The position numbers and the translations under genes were made by a program. Under the pieces are notes generated by a model. It was not told where the DNA came from. It did not search any database and saw only the letters and a list, made by a program, of their open reading frames with translations. Positions 25,418-34,613 of a stretch of DNA of 64,000 bases are shown here, one piece after another. The stretch spans positions 29,908-93,907 of the forward strand of contig JAIXSY010000057.1 in assembly GCA_027484445.1 (NCBI GenBank), in the 5' to 3' direction. The first letter of the stretch is position 1. The number at the start of each line of letters is the position of its first letter. Source of the DNA: Verrucomicrobiaceae bacterium. Lineage in GTDB: Bacteria; Verrucomicrobiota; Verrucomicrobiia; Verrucomicrobiales; Verrucomicrobiaceae.

Positions 25418-28084
25418 TTAGCGATTTGAACTGCCATCACGGCGGAACATGCGCTGGAAGAAATTGCCCTTCTTTGGGCCACTCTCTTCGGCCTCAGGTC
25501 CGACCCTGTCCGTGGAACGAACCGCCTGGGGGTTCACGTTTTGGGGGAACCGCTCGGCTGCATCTGCGCCGATCTGTGTGCGATAGTCTTCGTTGGCAGA
25601 GCTTCTCAGCATGTCCACGTCAGTTTTCACCACATGAGGCTGAATGAAGATGAGCAGCTCCCGACGCTCGCTCTGGTTGTTGTTGCGCTTGAACAGATTC
25701 CCCACGCCAGGGATGCGGCTCAAGAATGGTGTGCCTGAAGTGCTGCGACGCTGCGCATCCGAAATCAACCCCCCCAGGACAATGGTGTTGCCATCGCGCA
25801 CATTCACGGAAGTCACCAGCTGTTCTGTCGCGATCACAGGCACCGTGTTTTGCGCGATGGTCGTCTCATCCACCACGGTGTCATTGACCTGGGCGATGGT
25901 GAGATTGACCTCTCCCTCATCATTGATCAGAGGCACGACCTCCAGCTTGAGCACCACATCACGGTACTCAATGGTGGTGGTGAAGGTGCCGAGGTTATTG
26001 TTGTTCAGATTCTGCACGGTCTGCGCAGGCACCGGAATGAGTGTGCCGGAGGTGATGACCGCCTTTTTGTTGTTCAGCGCGAACACTGAAGGGCGAGAGA
26101 GCACCTTGAAGCGGTCTGTCGTTTCTAAGGCTGAGACATAGACATCGAGTGCATCCCCCACTTGACCGTAAAGGTTTAGGCCAGTTCCACTGGCAATCGA
26201 GTTCAGGAGGTTCGTCCGCACGTCATTGACCTTGGTGCGCCCCGTGCTGAACTGTCCTGCGGTGAAGTTGTTGCCTGTTCCCGCACGATTGTTGATCGAG
26301 GAAACATAGTCGAACCCAAAGTCAAAACCATCGCCCAAGGTCAGCTGACCGATGACCGTCGCGAGATAAACCTGCGCAGGCTTGCGGTCGAGGCGGTCGA
26401 GCAGGCCATTGACCTTCTCGATCTCACTGCTGCGGCCAACGACAAGGATCGTGTTCGACATGGGATCGGCGACCACTCGGGTTTTGCCCACCAGAACGGA
26501 AACAGGCGCATTGTCCTCGGTGGGGCCTTGGATGAGATCCGCACGGCTGGCAGTGCCGGAGGCCGTCGCGGTTTCATCGGTAGTACCACTGCCTGCGGTG
26601 CTGAGGACCTGACCACCACGTGTGCCGGTGGTGCTGCGTCCGCCGAGGAGCTGACTGCTGCTGGAGGCAAGGGCCTGCTGGCGCTGCCCCTGGAGGCTGC
26701 CACCACCGGGCAGACTGGTCGTGCCACCCGTGGGCTCTGTCAGCAAATCGACGACGGCAGAAAGCACATCCACTGCCGCAGCATAGCGCAGCTTCCGCTC
26801 GTATGGGGCGTCCACTTTCAACGGCTTGTCGAACTCCGCGATCATGCTGGCGATGTAAGTGTAATCTGCCTGGGAGGCGACGACGAGGATCTGATTGAGC
26901 CGAGTGTCAGCCACGACCTGTGCAGTGGTCGCGGGTTCGGAGGGTGAATTCGGAATGACCCACTGCCCGTTCACGTAGATGGGATTCACGCGCGGCGGTT
27001 CAGGGCGGTTGTTGCTGTTGTTGTCGCCTTCACGGCGCTCCTTGCCATCGCTGGCGGCATTGCCACGAATCGTATTCACGCCCTTGCTTTCCTTTTCCTG
27101 AGCCTGAGCCGTAAGCGTGGCCTGGATGATCTGCGCCACGGTGGCTGCATCCGCATGTTCTAGCGGAATGAACTTCGTCACCAGTGAAGCGGCGTTGGCC
27201 GGGAGGTCAATGGCCTCGCGAATGCTGATGAGCTGGCGGACGATGGTGCTGCTCTCCGTGATCAGCAGCCCTGGCGGGGTCAGCACGGGAGTGATCCGGC
27301 CATACACATTCAGCCCGACATGACCGGAAAGCATGGTGGCGGCCTGCTCTGGGTCCAGATTGTCCAGCTTCATGAAGTAGGTCACGATGGTTTCGCCCTG
27401 CGGCAGATCCATGGGACTGGTGTAAAACTTCACGCCGTGAGAAAACTGCACGGCATTGGCGCTCTGGCTGCGGGCGGGCAAGATGCGGGCGCTTTTGCCA
27501 TCAGGCTCCATGACGATGGCATAACCATTGGTGAGTAGCGTGGCCTCGATGAGCTTGATGGCCTCTGATTTTTCCACAGGCTTTGGTGTGGCGAGACTGA
27601 CGGGTGCGCCTTCCAGAATCGCGGTATCTTTGATCAAAGTGATGCCGGTCAGGAACTCGTAGATGGCCAGCATGTCCATCACCGGGTTGTTCGGGAACTG
27701 GAGCACGATGCGGTCGCCCTCCAGACGAATCGTCTGGGCCAGGGCACTTGGGTCCACGCTGGCGGCAGTACCCATGCCAGGCGGGCCGCCAGGGCCACCT
27801 TCCCCACTGCCAAATCGACGGCGAAAACCGCCAGGGCCCCCAGGACCATTGAAGCCAGCCCCCCCCGGAGGTGGACCGGGCCGATCTGCCCCCGCAGGAG
27901 CGGCTGGAGTCGCCGCTGGACTGTCTGCATCAGCAGCCTCTGCCTTCGGTTTCTCAGGCGCAGGTGCAGCCACTGCTGCCGCTGCGGGGGGCGTGACCGG
28001 TGCGGCAGGTGGAGTGGCTTCTTGAGCGCTCGAGAAAGCACTCAAAGCCAAAGTGCCGAAAACAAAAAGTCGGGAGCTGGACAT
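25418..28084 (-). CDS. gspD: Type II secretion secretin (GspD/PilQ-like)
   Basis: This 888-residue outer-membrane secretin has a signal peptide (residues about 1-20) and a long Pro/Ala/Gly-rich segment (about 22-105). An N0-like domain with MDMLAIYEFLTGITLI follows, then N1-N3 ring domains with the repeated pattern TVAQIIQA and LNQILVVA. Low-complexity insertions (Asn-, Ser- and Gly-rich) lie inside them. The C-terminal secretin domain has VFALNNKKAVITSG, VIATEQLVTSVNVRDGNTIVLGGL and IPGVGNLFKRNNNQSERRELLIFIQPHVV. It forms the multimeric export or pilus channel. The N-terminal linker and insertions make it longer than E. coli GspD (about 650). It is the last gene of an L-M-C-D cluster, and the ATPase, platform protein and pseudopilins are not in the window. 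Confidence 0.9.
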   Translation of the reverse strand: MSSSRLFVFGTLALSAFSSAQEATPPAAPVTPPAAAAVAAPAPEKPKAEAADADSPAATPAAPAGADRPGPPPGGAGFNGPGGPGGFRRRFGSGEGGPGGPPGMGTAASVDPSALAQTIRLEGDRIVLQFPNNPVMDMLAIYEFLTGITLIKDTAILEGAPVSLATPKPVEKSEAIKLIEATLLTNGYAIVMEPDGKSARILPARSQSANAVQFSHGVKFYTSPMDLPQGETIVTYFMKLDNLDPEQAATMLSGHVGLNVYGRITPVLTPPGLLITESSTIVRQLISIREAIDLPANAASLVTKFIPLEHADAATVAQIIQATLTAQAQEKESKGVNTIRGNAASDGKERREGDNNSNNRPEPPRVNPIYVNGQWVIPNSPSEPATTAQVVADTRLNQILVVASQADYTYIASMIAEFDKPLKVDAPYERKLRYAAAVDVLSAVVDLLTEPTGGTTSLPGGGSLQGQRQQALASSSSQLLGGRSTTGTRGGQVLSTAGSGTTDETATASGTASRADLIQGPTEDNAPVSVLVGKTRVVADPMSNTILVVGRSSEIEKVNGLLDRLDRKPAQVYLATVIGQLTLGDGFDFGFDYVSSINNRAGTGNNFTAGQFSTGRTKVNDVRTNLLNSIASGTGLNLYGQVGDALDVYVSALETTDRFKVLSRPSVFALNNKKAVITSGTLIPVPAQTVQNLNNNNLGTFTTTIEYRDVVLKLEVVPLINDEGEVNLTIAQVNDTVVDETTIAQNTVPVIATEQLVTSVNVRDGNTIVLGGLISDAQRRSTSGTPFLSRIPGVGNLFKRNNNQSERRELLIFIQPHVVKTDVDMLRSSANEDYRTQIGADAAERFPQNVNPQAVRSTDRVGPEAEESGPKKGNFFQRMFRRDGSSNR

Positions 28085-28125
28085 GGAGAGAAAGGGATGA
28101 ATCTGCGGTGAACTCTAGCTGCGGC

Positions 28126-28782
28126 CTACTTGCCGCCTTTGTCTTCTTTTTCGATGCGCTCGAACTCCTTGCGAATGATGTTTCGGCGCTCTTCGTCGGG
28201 GGCATTGCGGAATTTTTCGTCGCTGAACTTGCTGCGCATCATTTCGCGGAATTTGTCCTTGGCCTTGTCGGACAGGCCTTCATAGCGGCGGCGATCCTCT
28301 TCACTGGCTCCCCTGCCCTCACGCCGGAAACCATCTCCGCCGGAGGAGCGATCGCCGCGGTCACGGTCTTTGTCCGACTTTTTGTCGCCTTTCATGTCCT
28401 GCGGGCTCAGGTTGGCGTAGGAAAGCTTCACCGTCTCCCCCCCGATGGTAATGACTGCGCGGCTGCGACTGACATCCGGCGCTGGCAGTGCCTCGTTCAA
28501 CACCCAGCCTTGGAAGTTTGGCTCCGTCGAGACCAGATGACTCTCCTTGGTCTCTTTGTTGAAAACAGTCGCGACCGGCTTTCCCGCGATGTAGGCGATG
28601 CCTGTCAAAACCAGATTGTCGGACATGTTCACCATCCGCGTGAAGGGCGATTGCGTGGTCACCTGAGCAACGCTGGCGGGATCAAAGGGCTGAGGCAGAT
28701 CGGGATCAGGAGTGGGGGTGGGTGCAGATTCCGCCGCTAGGATCGCCAGCGGAACCAGGGAAAGCAGAGCAGCGAGTTTCAT
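28126..28782 (-). CDS. GspC/PilP-like periplasmic protein with a charged C-terminal region
   Basis: This 218-residue protein has a signal peptide (MKLAALLSLVPLAILAAES). A proline/threonine-rich spacer and a small beta domain follow (about 45-123: SPFTRMVNMSDNLVLTGIAY, KPVATVFNKETKESHLV, GWVLNEAL, GGETVKLSYA). That domain looks like the HR/PilP domain of GspC, which couples the inner-membrane platform to the secretin. The remaining 90 residues are strikingly charged (DKKSDKDRDRGDRSSGGD, then Glu/Arg/Lys-rich helices), unlike GspC's PDZ domain. It lacks the usual N-terminal membrane anchor, so it may be a free periplasmic adapter. It lies between the GspM-like gene and gspD. The GspC analogy is inference from fold pattern and position. 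Confidence 0.6.
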   Translation of the reverse strand: MKLAALLSLVPLAILAAESAPTPTPDPDLPQPFDPASVAQVTTQSPFTRMVNMSDNLVLTGIAYIAGKPVATVFNKETKESHLVSTEPNFQGWVLNEALPAPDVSRSRAVITIGGETVKLSYANLSPQDMKGDKKSDKDRDRGDRSSGGDGFRREGRGASEEDRRRYEGLSDKAKDKFREMMRSKFSDEKFRNAPDEERRNIIRKEFERIEKEDKGGK

Positions 28783-28824
28783 CGGGGCAAAAGGTCGTTC
28801 AAAAATCTGGACTGTAGAAAACCA

Positions 28825-29379
28825 TCAGACGCCGGCCTCTGGTTTGAACCAGCGGGCTAAGGTCAGGTTGCAGATGACCTGCGGCGTCTTTTCACGGGCA
28901 CGAGTGTCGATCTCGATTTGCAGCTCTCGAACGGCTTGGAATTTCTCAGGCGATTGCAGCGTGGCTAACCAGCTGAGCACCGTGGCCTGATCCCCTCGCA
29001 GACGCACGGAGATCGTGACCTCGCGATAGGCTGGATTTGGCGTGCTGGCCAGCGGTGGCAGCGTGGGCTGCTCAGCGATGATGCCCCACTCCAAAGCTTC
29101 GTTTTGAATGTCCTCCAGCAACTGCCCCTGAGCACGCCCCAGACTGTCAGTGCCAGGCATTCGATCTGCCAGCCACAGACGGCGTTTTTCCCAAAAAGGC
29201 TGCTCTTTGGCCCAGCCATCGTTTTCTGCCTTTTGGCGCTGCAGAGACACGATCTTTTCCAGGGCTGCCTTGCGGCGATCCAGGAACTGCTTGGTCAAAA
29301 TCATGCCAGTCATGACGACCAGCACCGCCACGCAGAGCAGGAGCAGGTTTTTTTCACGGGGGGTCAGCTTGGCGGCCAT
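28825..29379 (-). CDS. GspM/PilO-like inner-membrane protein
   Basis: This 184-residue protein has a short cytoplasmic N-terminus (LTPREKN), one membrane helix (about residues 11-31) and a coiled-coil helix (RRKAALEKIVSLQRQKAEND). A ferredoxin-like C-terminal domain follows (YREVTISVRLRGDQATVLSWLATLQ, FQAVRELQIEI, VICNLTLARWF). This is the architecture of GspM and PilO, which pair with GspL and PilN in the assembly platform. The start ATG 29379 gives the usual short cytoplasmic tail. It sits 20 bases downstream of the GspL-like gene. Sequence identity to GspM is not claimed; the call rests on architecture and gene order. Confidence 0.65.
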   Translation of the reverse strand: MAAKLTPREKNLLLLCVAVLVVMTGMILTKQFLDRRKAALEKIVSLQRQKAENDGWAKEQPFWEKRRLWLADRMPGTDSLGRAQGQLLEDIQNEALEWGIIAEQPTLPPLASTPNPAYREVTISVRLRGDQATVLSWLATLQSPEKFQAVRELQIEIDTRAREKTPQVICNLTLARWFKPEAGV

Positions 29380-29399
29380 GGCAAGAAGAGAGCGAAAAA

Positions 29400-30623
29400 C
29401 TACGGCAGGGCTTTGCCCTCAGTGCGGAACTCTGCGGTGCTGCCTTTCACGTTCGGGCTAGGCTTCGACCACTGGTAGCGACTGAGGATGGAGTGCTTTT
29501 GCAGATCCTCCATGAACTGCACGGCAGTCTGGGCATCTCGGGCCTCGCCGCGGATCTCGAGGGTGTTGTCCTTGAGGGCAAAACGGCGCACGACCAGACC
29601 GCTGGGCGGCATTAGCTTGGTGATCTCTGCCAGCAGATAGATGGGGTATCGACGCGGCTCAATCGCTGGCGATAGAGCCTTCCACCGCTCAGCGGTCTGG
29701 CGCACGCGCTGAGCAGGCCCGGCAGTCTGCTCGACGTCTGCCTGGAGCCTTGCGGCCTCGTTTTCCTGATAGCGCAGGTAGGCAAAGGCGAAAAACGCCA
29801 GTGACAGCAGCAGCAGTCCCCCCAGCACCCCGGCGCGAACGAGTCGGCTACGCCGGGCCGTGCTCTGCTGCACCTCGCGCACCACGGCTGGCAAGAGCCG
29901 TGGCCAGCCCTGCGTGTCGAGCTCCGTCTGCGGGGGCAAAGCAGCCACCTGCCTAGTCGGCATGTGGGTTAGGTTTTCCAACGACTGCACCAGATGCGGC
30001 TGCCATTCCTGGCCGACGAGAACGATGGCCTGACAGGCACCTTCTCCCAGTTCGGCCTCCAGCGCCATGCGGGCCAGCAAGAGTTCCTGGGCCATTTCCT
30101 CCAGCGCCATCGTCGAGGCGGGGGCTAGGATGTGGCTGTGGTAAAGACGACCGTGAGAGCTCGTGGCCAGGATTAGGCAACCCTGCTCCTCAGCCACCAC
30201 GAGACAGCCGGCAGGCAGGCTGAGCAGACGCATCGCAGCAGTGTAATCAGTCGCCTGAGGCACCGCCAATCCGACGGGAAAAGGGTCGATCAGCACATCC
30301 ACGCTAACCGTCGCGGTGGAGGCAGTCTGAGAAATGAGATGCCAGCGGAAATTGCGCTCAGCCCCCCCCACCAGCTTTAGACCACGCCGTTCGAGCTGAG
30401 TGATGAGGATCTGCTCCAGGATCTCGTGATCGGCATTCGGCAAAATCAAGCCGAGGGTACGGCAGGCGGTGGCAGGCAGCCCCAGGATCAAGGGACGCCC
30501 CTTGGGCACCTGCACCTCTGCAGGTTCATGCACCACCTCTCCAGGCCCCACTGACTTGGGTTTCCACAGCCGCCAAGTAGCATCCGGGGCAGGCAGCAGT
30601 AACGTGGAGGCAGCAAAAGACAT
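29400..30623 (-). CDS. GspL/PilM-PilN-like inner-membrane platform protein
   Basis: This 407-residue protein has an N-terminal actin-like cytoplasmic half of about 230 residues (PLILGLPATACRTLGLILPNAD, ILEQILITQLERRGLK, GCLVVAEEQGCLILATSS). One membrane helix follows (LVRAGVLGGLLLLSLAFFAF, about 258-280), then a coiled coil and a PilN-like periplasmic ferredoxin domain (LAEITKLMPPSGLVVRRFALK, LEIRGEARDAQTAVQFMEDL). This is the layout of GspL, which recruits the secretion ATPase. I chose ATG 30623; a longer frame to 30698 adds an unrelated Cys/Pro-rich stretch. It is the first gene of the L-M-C-D set, which also resembles the Akkermansia pilus-associated cluster in organisation; that comparison is from memory. 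Confidence 0.65.
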   Translation of the reverse strand: MSFAASTLLLPAPDATWRLWKPKSVGPGEVVHEPAEVQVPKGRPLILGLPATACRTLGLILPNADHEILEQILITQLERRGLKLVGGAERNFRWHLISQTASTATVSVDVLIDPFPVGLAVPQATDYTAAMRLLSLPAGCLVVAEEQGCLILATSSHGRLYHSHILAPASTMALEEMAQELLLARMALEAELGEGACQAIVLVGQEWQPHLVQSLENLTHMPTRQVAALPPQTELDTQGWPRLLPAVVREVQQSTARRSRLVRAGVLGGLLLLSLAFFAFAYLRYQENEAARLQADVEQTAGPAQRVRQTAERWKALSPAIEPRRYPIYLLAEITKLMPPSGLVVRRFALKDNTLEIRGEARDAQTAVQFMEDLQKHSILSRYQWSKPSPNVKGSTAEFRTEGKALP

Positions 30624-30969
30624 GCAAGGGGGGCAAGACGAGGGGGGAAAACGTGAGTGCTGGAACGCAGCGATCAGGGGGAAGTTGCGCAAATTCACCG
30701 CGACCTCAGAAAAGAACGGGAGAACCCATCTGGGCTGAAGTTCTCTTGGACGCGCGCTGGCCTTTTAAGAGTGGATCAGACCGCTGGCACGAACTTTTCT
30801 TGTGCCCAACCTTGCCCACCAGAGAGAAAAAGACTCTGCACCAAGCGGTGACCCTTGGCGAATTCCGCCGGGCAGGCTCCATCCGGCTGCTTTTGAGCGT
30901 TTGCTGCGCTGCATTCTCCGGCTATGTGCCGCACGCAGGCCGCCTGCCCTGGCACCTTTGCTTTCCCTC
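30624..30969. other. Divergent intergenic region between the secretion genes and a glycosyltransferase
   Basis: This stretch of about 346 bases separates the divergent GspL-like and glycosyltransferase genes and presumably holds both promoters. I saw no convincing -10/-35 pair, no terminator and no RNA gene. An in-frame extension of the glycosyltransferase (30802-30969) runs through part of it, but its translation does not look like a GT-B start. Confidence 0.5.
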
Positions 30970-32055
30970 ATGAACATTGCCCTTCTCCGCCGTCAATTTG
31001 CCTCCGTGGGCGGGGCAGAGCTGTATTTGCAGCGCCTGCTGGCCGCCCTGGCCGATGCGGGGCACGAGGTGCATCTGTATGCGGAGAAATGGCAGGGCAA
31101 TCCTGCTGGCGTGACGCTGCATGCCGTACCGGTGCATGGCGGTCGGGCTCTGCGCCCCGTGGTCTTTGCGGAAAAAGCGGCTGCCATGCTCGCCAAGGCA
31201 CGGCATGATGTGGTGCTGAGCCTGGAGCGCACGGTTCGGCAGGATGTGTATCGTGCAGGCGATGGCGTGCACGCCGTCTGGCTGGAGCAGCGGCGGCGCT
31301 TCGCCTCCTGGTGGCGTCGGCCTTTGGTGGGCCTGGGTGCCTTCCACACAAACCTGCGCGCGCTCGAGACCCGCACCTTTGATCCGGCCAACACCCGACA
31401 TGTCATCGTGAACTCCGCCATGGTGGGCCGTGAGATCACCACGCGCTTCCCCTTCCCTAGCGATCGCATTCACTTGGTGCGCAATGGCGTGGACGTGGCG
31501 CGTTTTCAGCGGGCTGACCGCCATGCGGCACGGGCACGCTTTGGCTTCACTTCACAGGACTACGTGCTGCTCTTCGTCGGCTCTGGCTGGGAGCGCAAAG
31601 GCTTGCCCTACTTGCTGCGGCTGATGCGCCACTGGCAGGAGCGACAGCCCCAGGTCAAACTGCTCGTCGCAGGTCGGGGCAAGCTCGCAGGCAAAGTGCC
31701 GCGCAATGTCGTGCTGGCAGGTCCCCTCTCTGATGTCGAACAAGCCTTTGCGGCGGCGGATCTGATGACCTTCGTGCCCATCTACGAACCCTGCGCCAAT
31801 GCGGTGGCAGAAGGGCTGGCCTCAGGTCTGCCCGTCATCACCAGCCGCTGCAATGGTGCCTGTGAGCTGATTGATCCCGGCCTAAATGGCGAGGTGCTGG
31901 AAGATCCCTCTGACCTAGAGGCGCTGGGAAAAGCTGTGCTCGACTGGATGCCAAGACGTGAGCGCCCGGTGCCAGTCAGCAAGCCGCTAGACCTGGAGAC
32001 CAACGTCCGAGAAACGCTGCGTGTGCTAGAGATGGCAGCTGAAGAAAAACGCTGA
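30970..32055 (+). CDS. GT4 glycosyltransferase (WaaG-like)
   Basis: This 361-residue GT-B enzyme resembles WaaG/RfaG-type transferases. It opens MNIALLRRQFASVGGAELYL, with the GGAE loop. VLSLERTVRQDVYRAGDGVH and FDPANTRHVIVNSAMVGREI are WaaG-like, and IHLVRNGVDVARF crosses between domains. The donor site has VLLFVGSGWERKGLPYLL and YEPCANAVAEGLASGLPVIT, where the EPxxNAxAE motif is complete. WaaG adds glucose to lipopolysaccharide heptose; here the acceptor is only inferred to be an outer-membrane glycolipid. I chose ATG 30970 because the family starts there. It converges on the LysR gene with a 9-base gap and is not in an obvious operon. Confidence 0.88.
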   Translation: MNIALLRRQFASVGGAELYLQRLLAALADAGHEVHLYAEKWQGNPAGVTLHAVPVHGGRALRPVVFAEKAAAMLAKARHDVVLSLERTVRQDVYRAGDGVHAVWLEQRRRFASWWRRPLVGLGAFHTNLRALETRTFDPANTRHVIVNSAMVGREITTRFPFPSDRIHLVRNGVDVARFQRADRHAARARFGFTSQDYVLLFVGSGWERKGLPYLLRLMRHWQERQPQVKLLVAGRGKLAGKVPRNVVLAGPLSDVEQAFAAADLMTFVPIYEPCANAVAEGLASGLPVITSRCNGACELIDPGLNGEVLEDPSDLEALGKAVLDWMPRRERPVPVSKPLDLETNVRETLRVLEMAAEEKR

Positions 32056-32064
32056 GCCAGCCGC

Positions 32065-32979
32065 TCAGGTCGTTTCTTGCCAGAGCTGGCCGTTCTTCAG
32101 CCACTCCTGAACGAGAAGGCGAAAGGCACGGACCGGTGGGCTATCTTCCTCTGGATTCCAGGCCATGACCAGCGGCACGCTGTGCTCCGGCTTCAGTGGA
32201 GCAAACACCAGACCAGGGGGCATGGCAGCAGCTGCGACACTATCCGTGGCTAGCCCCATGCCTGCCCCCGACTGCACGTAGGTCAGCACGGTGCCCATGA
32301 GACTGGGATTTTGCACAATGCGTGGGGCGAAACCAGCCAGACGGCACGCAGCCAAGATCTCGTCATGCAACCCCACGCCCTCACGCCTTGCCAAAACGAT
32401 GAGCGGCTGGTTTTCCAGAGACTTCCAAGACACGGACTTTTTCCCAGCCCAGGCGTGGTCATCTGGAACGACAATGCCGAGCGGTTCTCGCCTGAGCAGC
32501 AGAGTGTTCAGCGCACGCTCTCCATGGCCTGGCACAGGACGAGTCAGCGCCACCGCCAGCCGTCCACGAGCCACCATCTCCCAGACACGCTCAGGCGTGC
32601 GCTCCTCCAGATGCACCGAAACTTTGGGGAACCGCTGTCGATATTCAGCGAGCAACCTGCCGAGGAAACGCTGCGTCGGCGGCCCGATGTAGCCCAGGCG
32701 CAATTCTCCCTCCTCCCCCGAAGCCGTTCGGCGCACGCGGCGCAGGGCTTCATCTAGCCTCTCCAGCACGACCCCAGCCTCGGCCAAAAGCACCGCGCCT
32801 GCCTCAGTCAGGGCCACGGTGCGTCGGTTGCGGTCGATGAGTCGCACGCCCAGCTCGTGCTCGACTTCCTGCACAGCACGGGAAAGCGCAGGTTGGGCGA
32901 TGCGCAGCCGACGCGCGGCCTTGGAGAAGCTCAGCTCCTCCGCCACGGCTTGGAAATATCTCAAGTGACGCAATTCCAT
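32065..32979 (-). CDS. LysR-family transcriptional regulator
   Basis: This 304-residue regulator has the LysR winged helix-turn-helix at residues 1-60 (MELRHLRYFQAVAEELSFSK, QPALSRAVQEVEHELG, LIDRNRRTVALTEAG). A linker helix and a type 2 periplasmic-binding-like effector domain follow (GELRLGYIGPP, VSVHLEERTPERVWEMV, PLGIVVPDDHAWAG). It probably senses a small molecule and controls neighbouring or distant genes. The gene read away from it is the small coiled-coil protein at 33060, with about 80 bases between the starts. No known metabolic target is divergent, so the regulon cannot be guessed. The length and domain order are normal. Confidence 0.93.
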   Translation of the reverse strand: MELRHLRYFQAVAEELSFSKAARRLRIAQPALSRAVQEVEHELGVRLIDRNRRTVALTEAGAVLLAEAGVVLERLDEALRRVRRTASGEEGELRLGYIGPPTQRFLGRLLAEYRQRFPKVSVHLEERTPERVWEMVARGRLAVALTRPVPGHGERALNTLLLRREPLGIVVPDDHAWAGKKSVSWKSLENQPLIVLARREGVGLHDEILAACRLAGFAPRIVQNPSLMGTVLTYVQSGAGMGLATDSVAAAAMPPGLVFAPLKPEHSVPLVMAWNPEEDSPPVRAFRLLVQEWLKNGQLWQETT

Positions 32980-33059
32980 CCCTGCTCTGTATCGCGATCC
33001 CTGAGAGATGACAACAGCCGCAGTTGCGTCTCATCTCACGCGCTCTTTGATGCCAGCAC

Positions 33060-33284
33060 ATGACCCGACACGAAGCCATCCAGCAAATCCGCGACGCCGC
33101 CAAGGCCATCGCCCTTCAGATGATGAAGATCCATCCTGCGCTGCCACACCTGAAGGATGAGGAGACCCAAAAAGACAGCCTGAAGGCCCTGCACGAAATG
33201 ACCGTGCATCTGGAGACCCTCAAAAAGAAAATCGGACGGCTCGAACGCCAAGAAAGCAGTGAGCCTGACACGACTCTTCTCTGA
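33060..33284 (+). CDS. Small helical protein of unknown function
   Basis: This 74-residue protein is almost entirely predicted helix, with a likely coiled coil (residues about 35-65, KDSLKALHEMTVHLETLKKK) and a polar acidic tail. No family is recognised. It is divergent from the LysR gene, about 80 bases away, which makes LysR control plausible but unproven. The minus strand is also open over much of it (33036-33251), but that reading has no clear helical or domain pattern. I favour the plus strand because of its amphipathic heptad pattern. Confidence 0.5.
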   Translation: MTRHEAIQQIRDAAKAIALQMMKIHPALPHLKDEETQKDSLKALHEMTVHLETLKKKIGRLERQESSEPDTTLL

Positions 33285-33391
33285 AGCAGCGCTGTCGAAA
33301 CGAAAATCCCGAAGTCCTTGAGGCTGCTTTAGCCCGGCGGGAACTTCGGAATTCGTAAGTTTTAGAACAAAGAAATCGCCGAGGGCATGGA

Positions 33392-34471
33392 TCAGCCGAG
33401 TTTGGCCAAGGCGTCATCCAGCGCAGCAATCAGGGCCGTGATGCTGGCTTCGGACTCATCGCCCATGTTGCTGACGCGGAAGGTTTTGCCCTTCAGCTTG
33501 CCATAGCCGCCGTCGATGATCAGGCTGTGATCCTTCTTCAGGTTGGCGATGAAGGCCGCAACGTCGATGTTCTTGTTGTTGGCCACGCAAGTCAGCGACT
33601 TGGAGCGGTAACCCTCAGGTGCGAAGAACTCGAAGCCGTGTTTCTTCACCCACTCGTGAACCATGCCATTGAGCTTGGCATGACGCGCGTAGCGGTTGTC
33701 CAGCCCCTCCGCGAACATCTTGTTCAGCTGATGGCGAAGACCATAGATGAGGCTGATGCAGGGTGTGGAGGGCGTCATGCTCTTCTCGCCGTTGGCCTTG
33801 AATTCCAGGAAGTCGAAGTAATAGCCCCGATCGTTGATCGAAGCAGCGCGGGCCATGGCGGCCTCGCTGGCAGTGAAAAGCGCCAGACCGGGTGGCAGGG
33901 CGAAGGCCTTCTGCGAACCTGTGAGCAAGACATCAAGTCCGAGCTCATCGAAATTCACCGGCACGGTGGTAAAGCCGGACACGCTGTCGGTGATGAACAT
34001 CACGTCAGGATACTTTTTCTTCAGCGCAGCAATTTCCGCAATCGGGCTAAGCACACCTGTGGAAGTTTCATTGTGAATGAAGGTGACGGCATCGAACTCA
34101 CCCGTTGCGAGACGTTTGTCGATCTCTGACGCCAGAATCGGCTGGCCCCATTCGACCTGATAGGCCTCTGCTTCCTTGCCACAGCGCTTGGAGACATCCA
34201 ACCACTTGTCCGAAAAGGCTCCATTGCAGCAGTTGAGCACCTTTTTCTTCACCAAGTTGCGAATCGCCCCTTCCATGACACCCCAGGCGGAGGAGGTGCT
34301 GAGGAAAACGAGCTGCTGGGTACCGAAGAGAGTCTGCAGCATGGGCTGGATCTCAGCATAAAGATCCTGAAACCCTTTGCCACGGTGGCCGATCATCGGC
34401 TGGGCCATGGCTGCATAGGTGTCGGGGCTGACCTCGACAGGACCGGGGATGTAGAGTTTGACGTGGCTCAT
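33392..34471 (-). CDS. Class V aminotransferase (alanine-glyoxylate/serine-pyruvate type)
   Basis: This 359-residue PLP enzyme is a fold-type I, class V aminotransferase. It starts MSHVKLYIPGPVEVSP, the typical opening of alanine-glyoxylate and serine-pyruvate aminotransferases. STSSAWGVMEGAIRNLV binds the PLP phosphate, FIHNETSTGVLSP and DSVSGFTTVPVNF follow, and GSQKAFALPPGLA holds the PLP lysine (Lys188). YFDFLEFK and TPSTPCISLIYGLRHQL complete the signature. A longer frame to 34870 is open but starts with an unrelated basic sequence, so I chose ATG 34471. It is probably cytoplasmic and works in glycine/serine or glyoxylate metabolism. phnW (phosphonate) relatives are an alternative, but no phosphonate genes lie nearby. 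Confidence 0.88.
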   Translation of the reverse strand: MSHVKLYIPGPVEVSPDTYAAMAQPMIGHRGKGFQDLYAEIQPMLQTLFGTQQLVFLSTSSAWGVMEGAIRNLVKKKVLNCCNGAFSDKWLDVSKRCGKEAEAYQVEWGQPILASEIDKRLATGEFDAVTFIHNETSTGVLSPIAEIAALKKKYPDVMFITDSVSGFTTVPVNFDELGLDVLLTGSQKAFALPPGLALFTASEAAMARAASINDRGYYFDFLEFKANGEKSMTPSTPCISLIYGLRHQLNKMFAEGLDNRYARHAKLNGMVHEWVKKHGFEFFAPEGYRSKSLTCVANNKNIDVAAFIANLKKDHSLIIDGGYGKLKGKTFRVSNMGDESEASITALIAALDDALAKLG

Positions 34472-34613
34472 TGAGGGGGTGGTGAAAAAAGGAGGCGGAG
34501 AGTAGGGGGGAATGAACGGATGGCAAGGAGCAGCGAGGACGAACGATACGCTGCCCAGCACTTTTTGAGCGTCAGAACCTCTCCACAGCTTTTGATCTCC
34601 TAGAGGGAGCCGC

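Noticed and set aside
30802..30969. Longer start of the WaaG-like glycosyltransferase
   Set aside because: The extra 56 residues are basic and Cys/Pro-rich and do not match any GT-B start; MNIALLRRQF is the family opening.
33309..33349. Terminator between the small helical gene and the aminotransferase
   Set aside because: The 7-base inverted repeat CCGAAGT/ACTTCGG has a 27-base loop and no T tract, so it is too weak to call.
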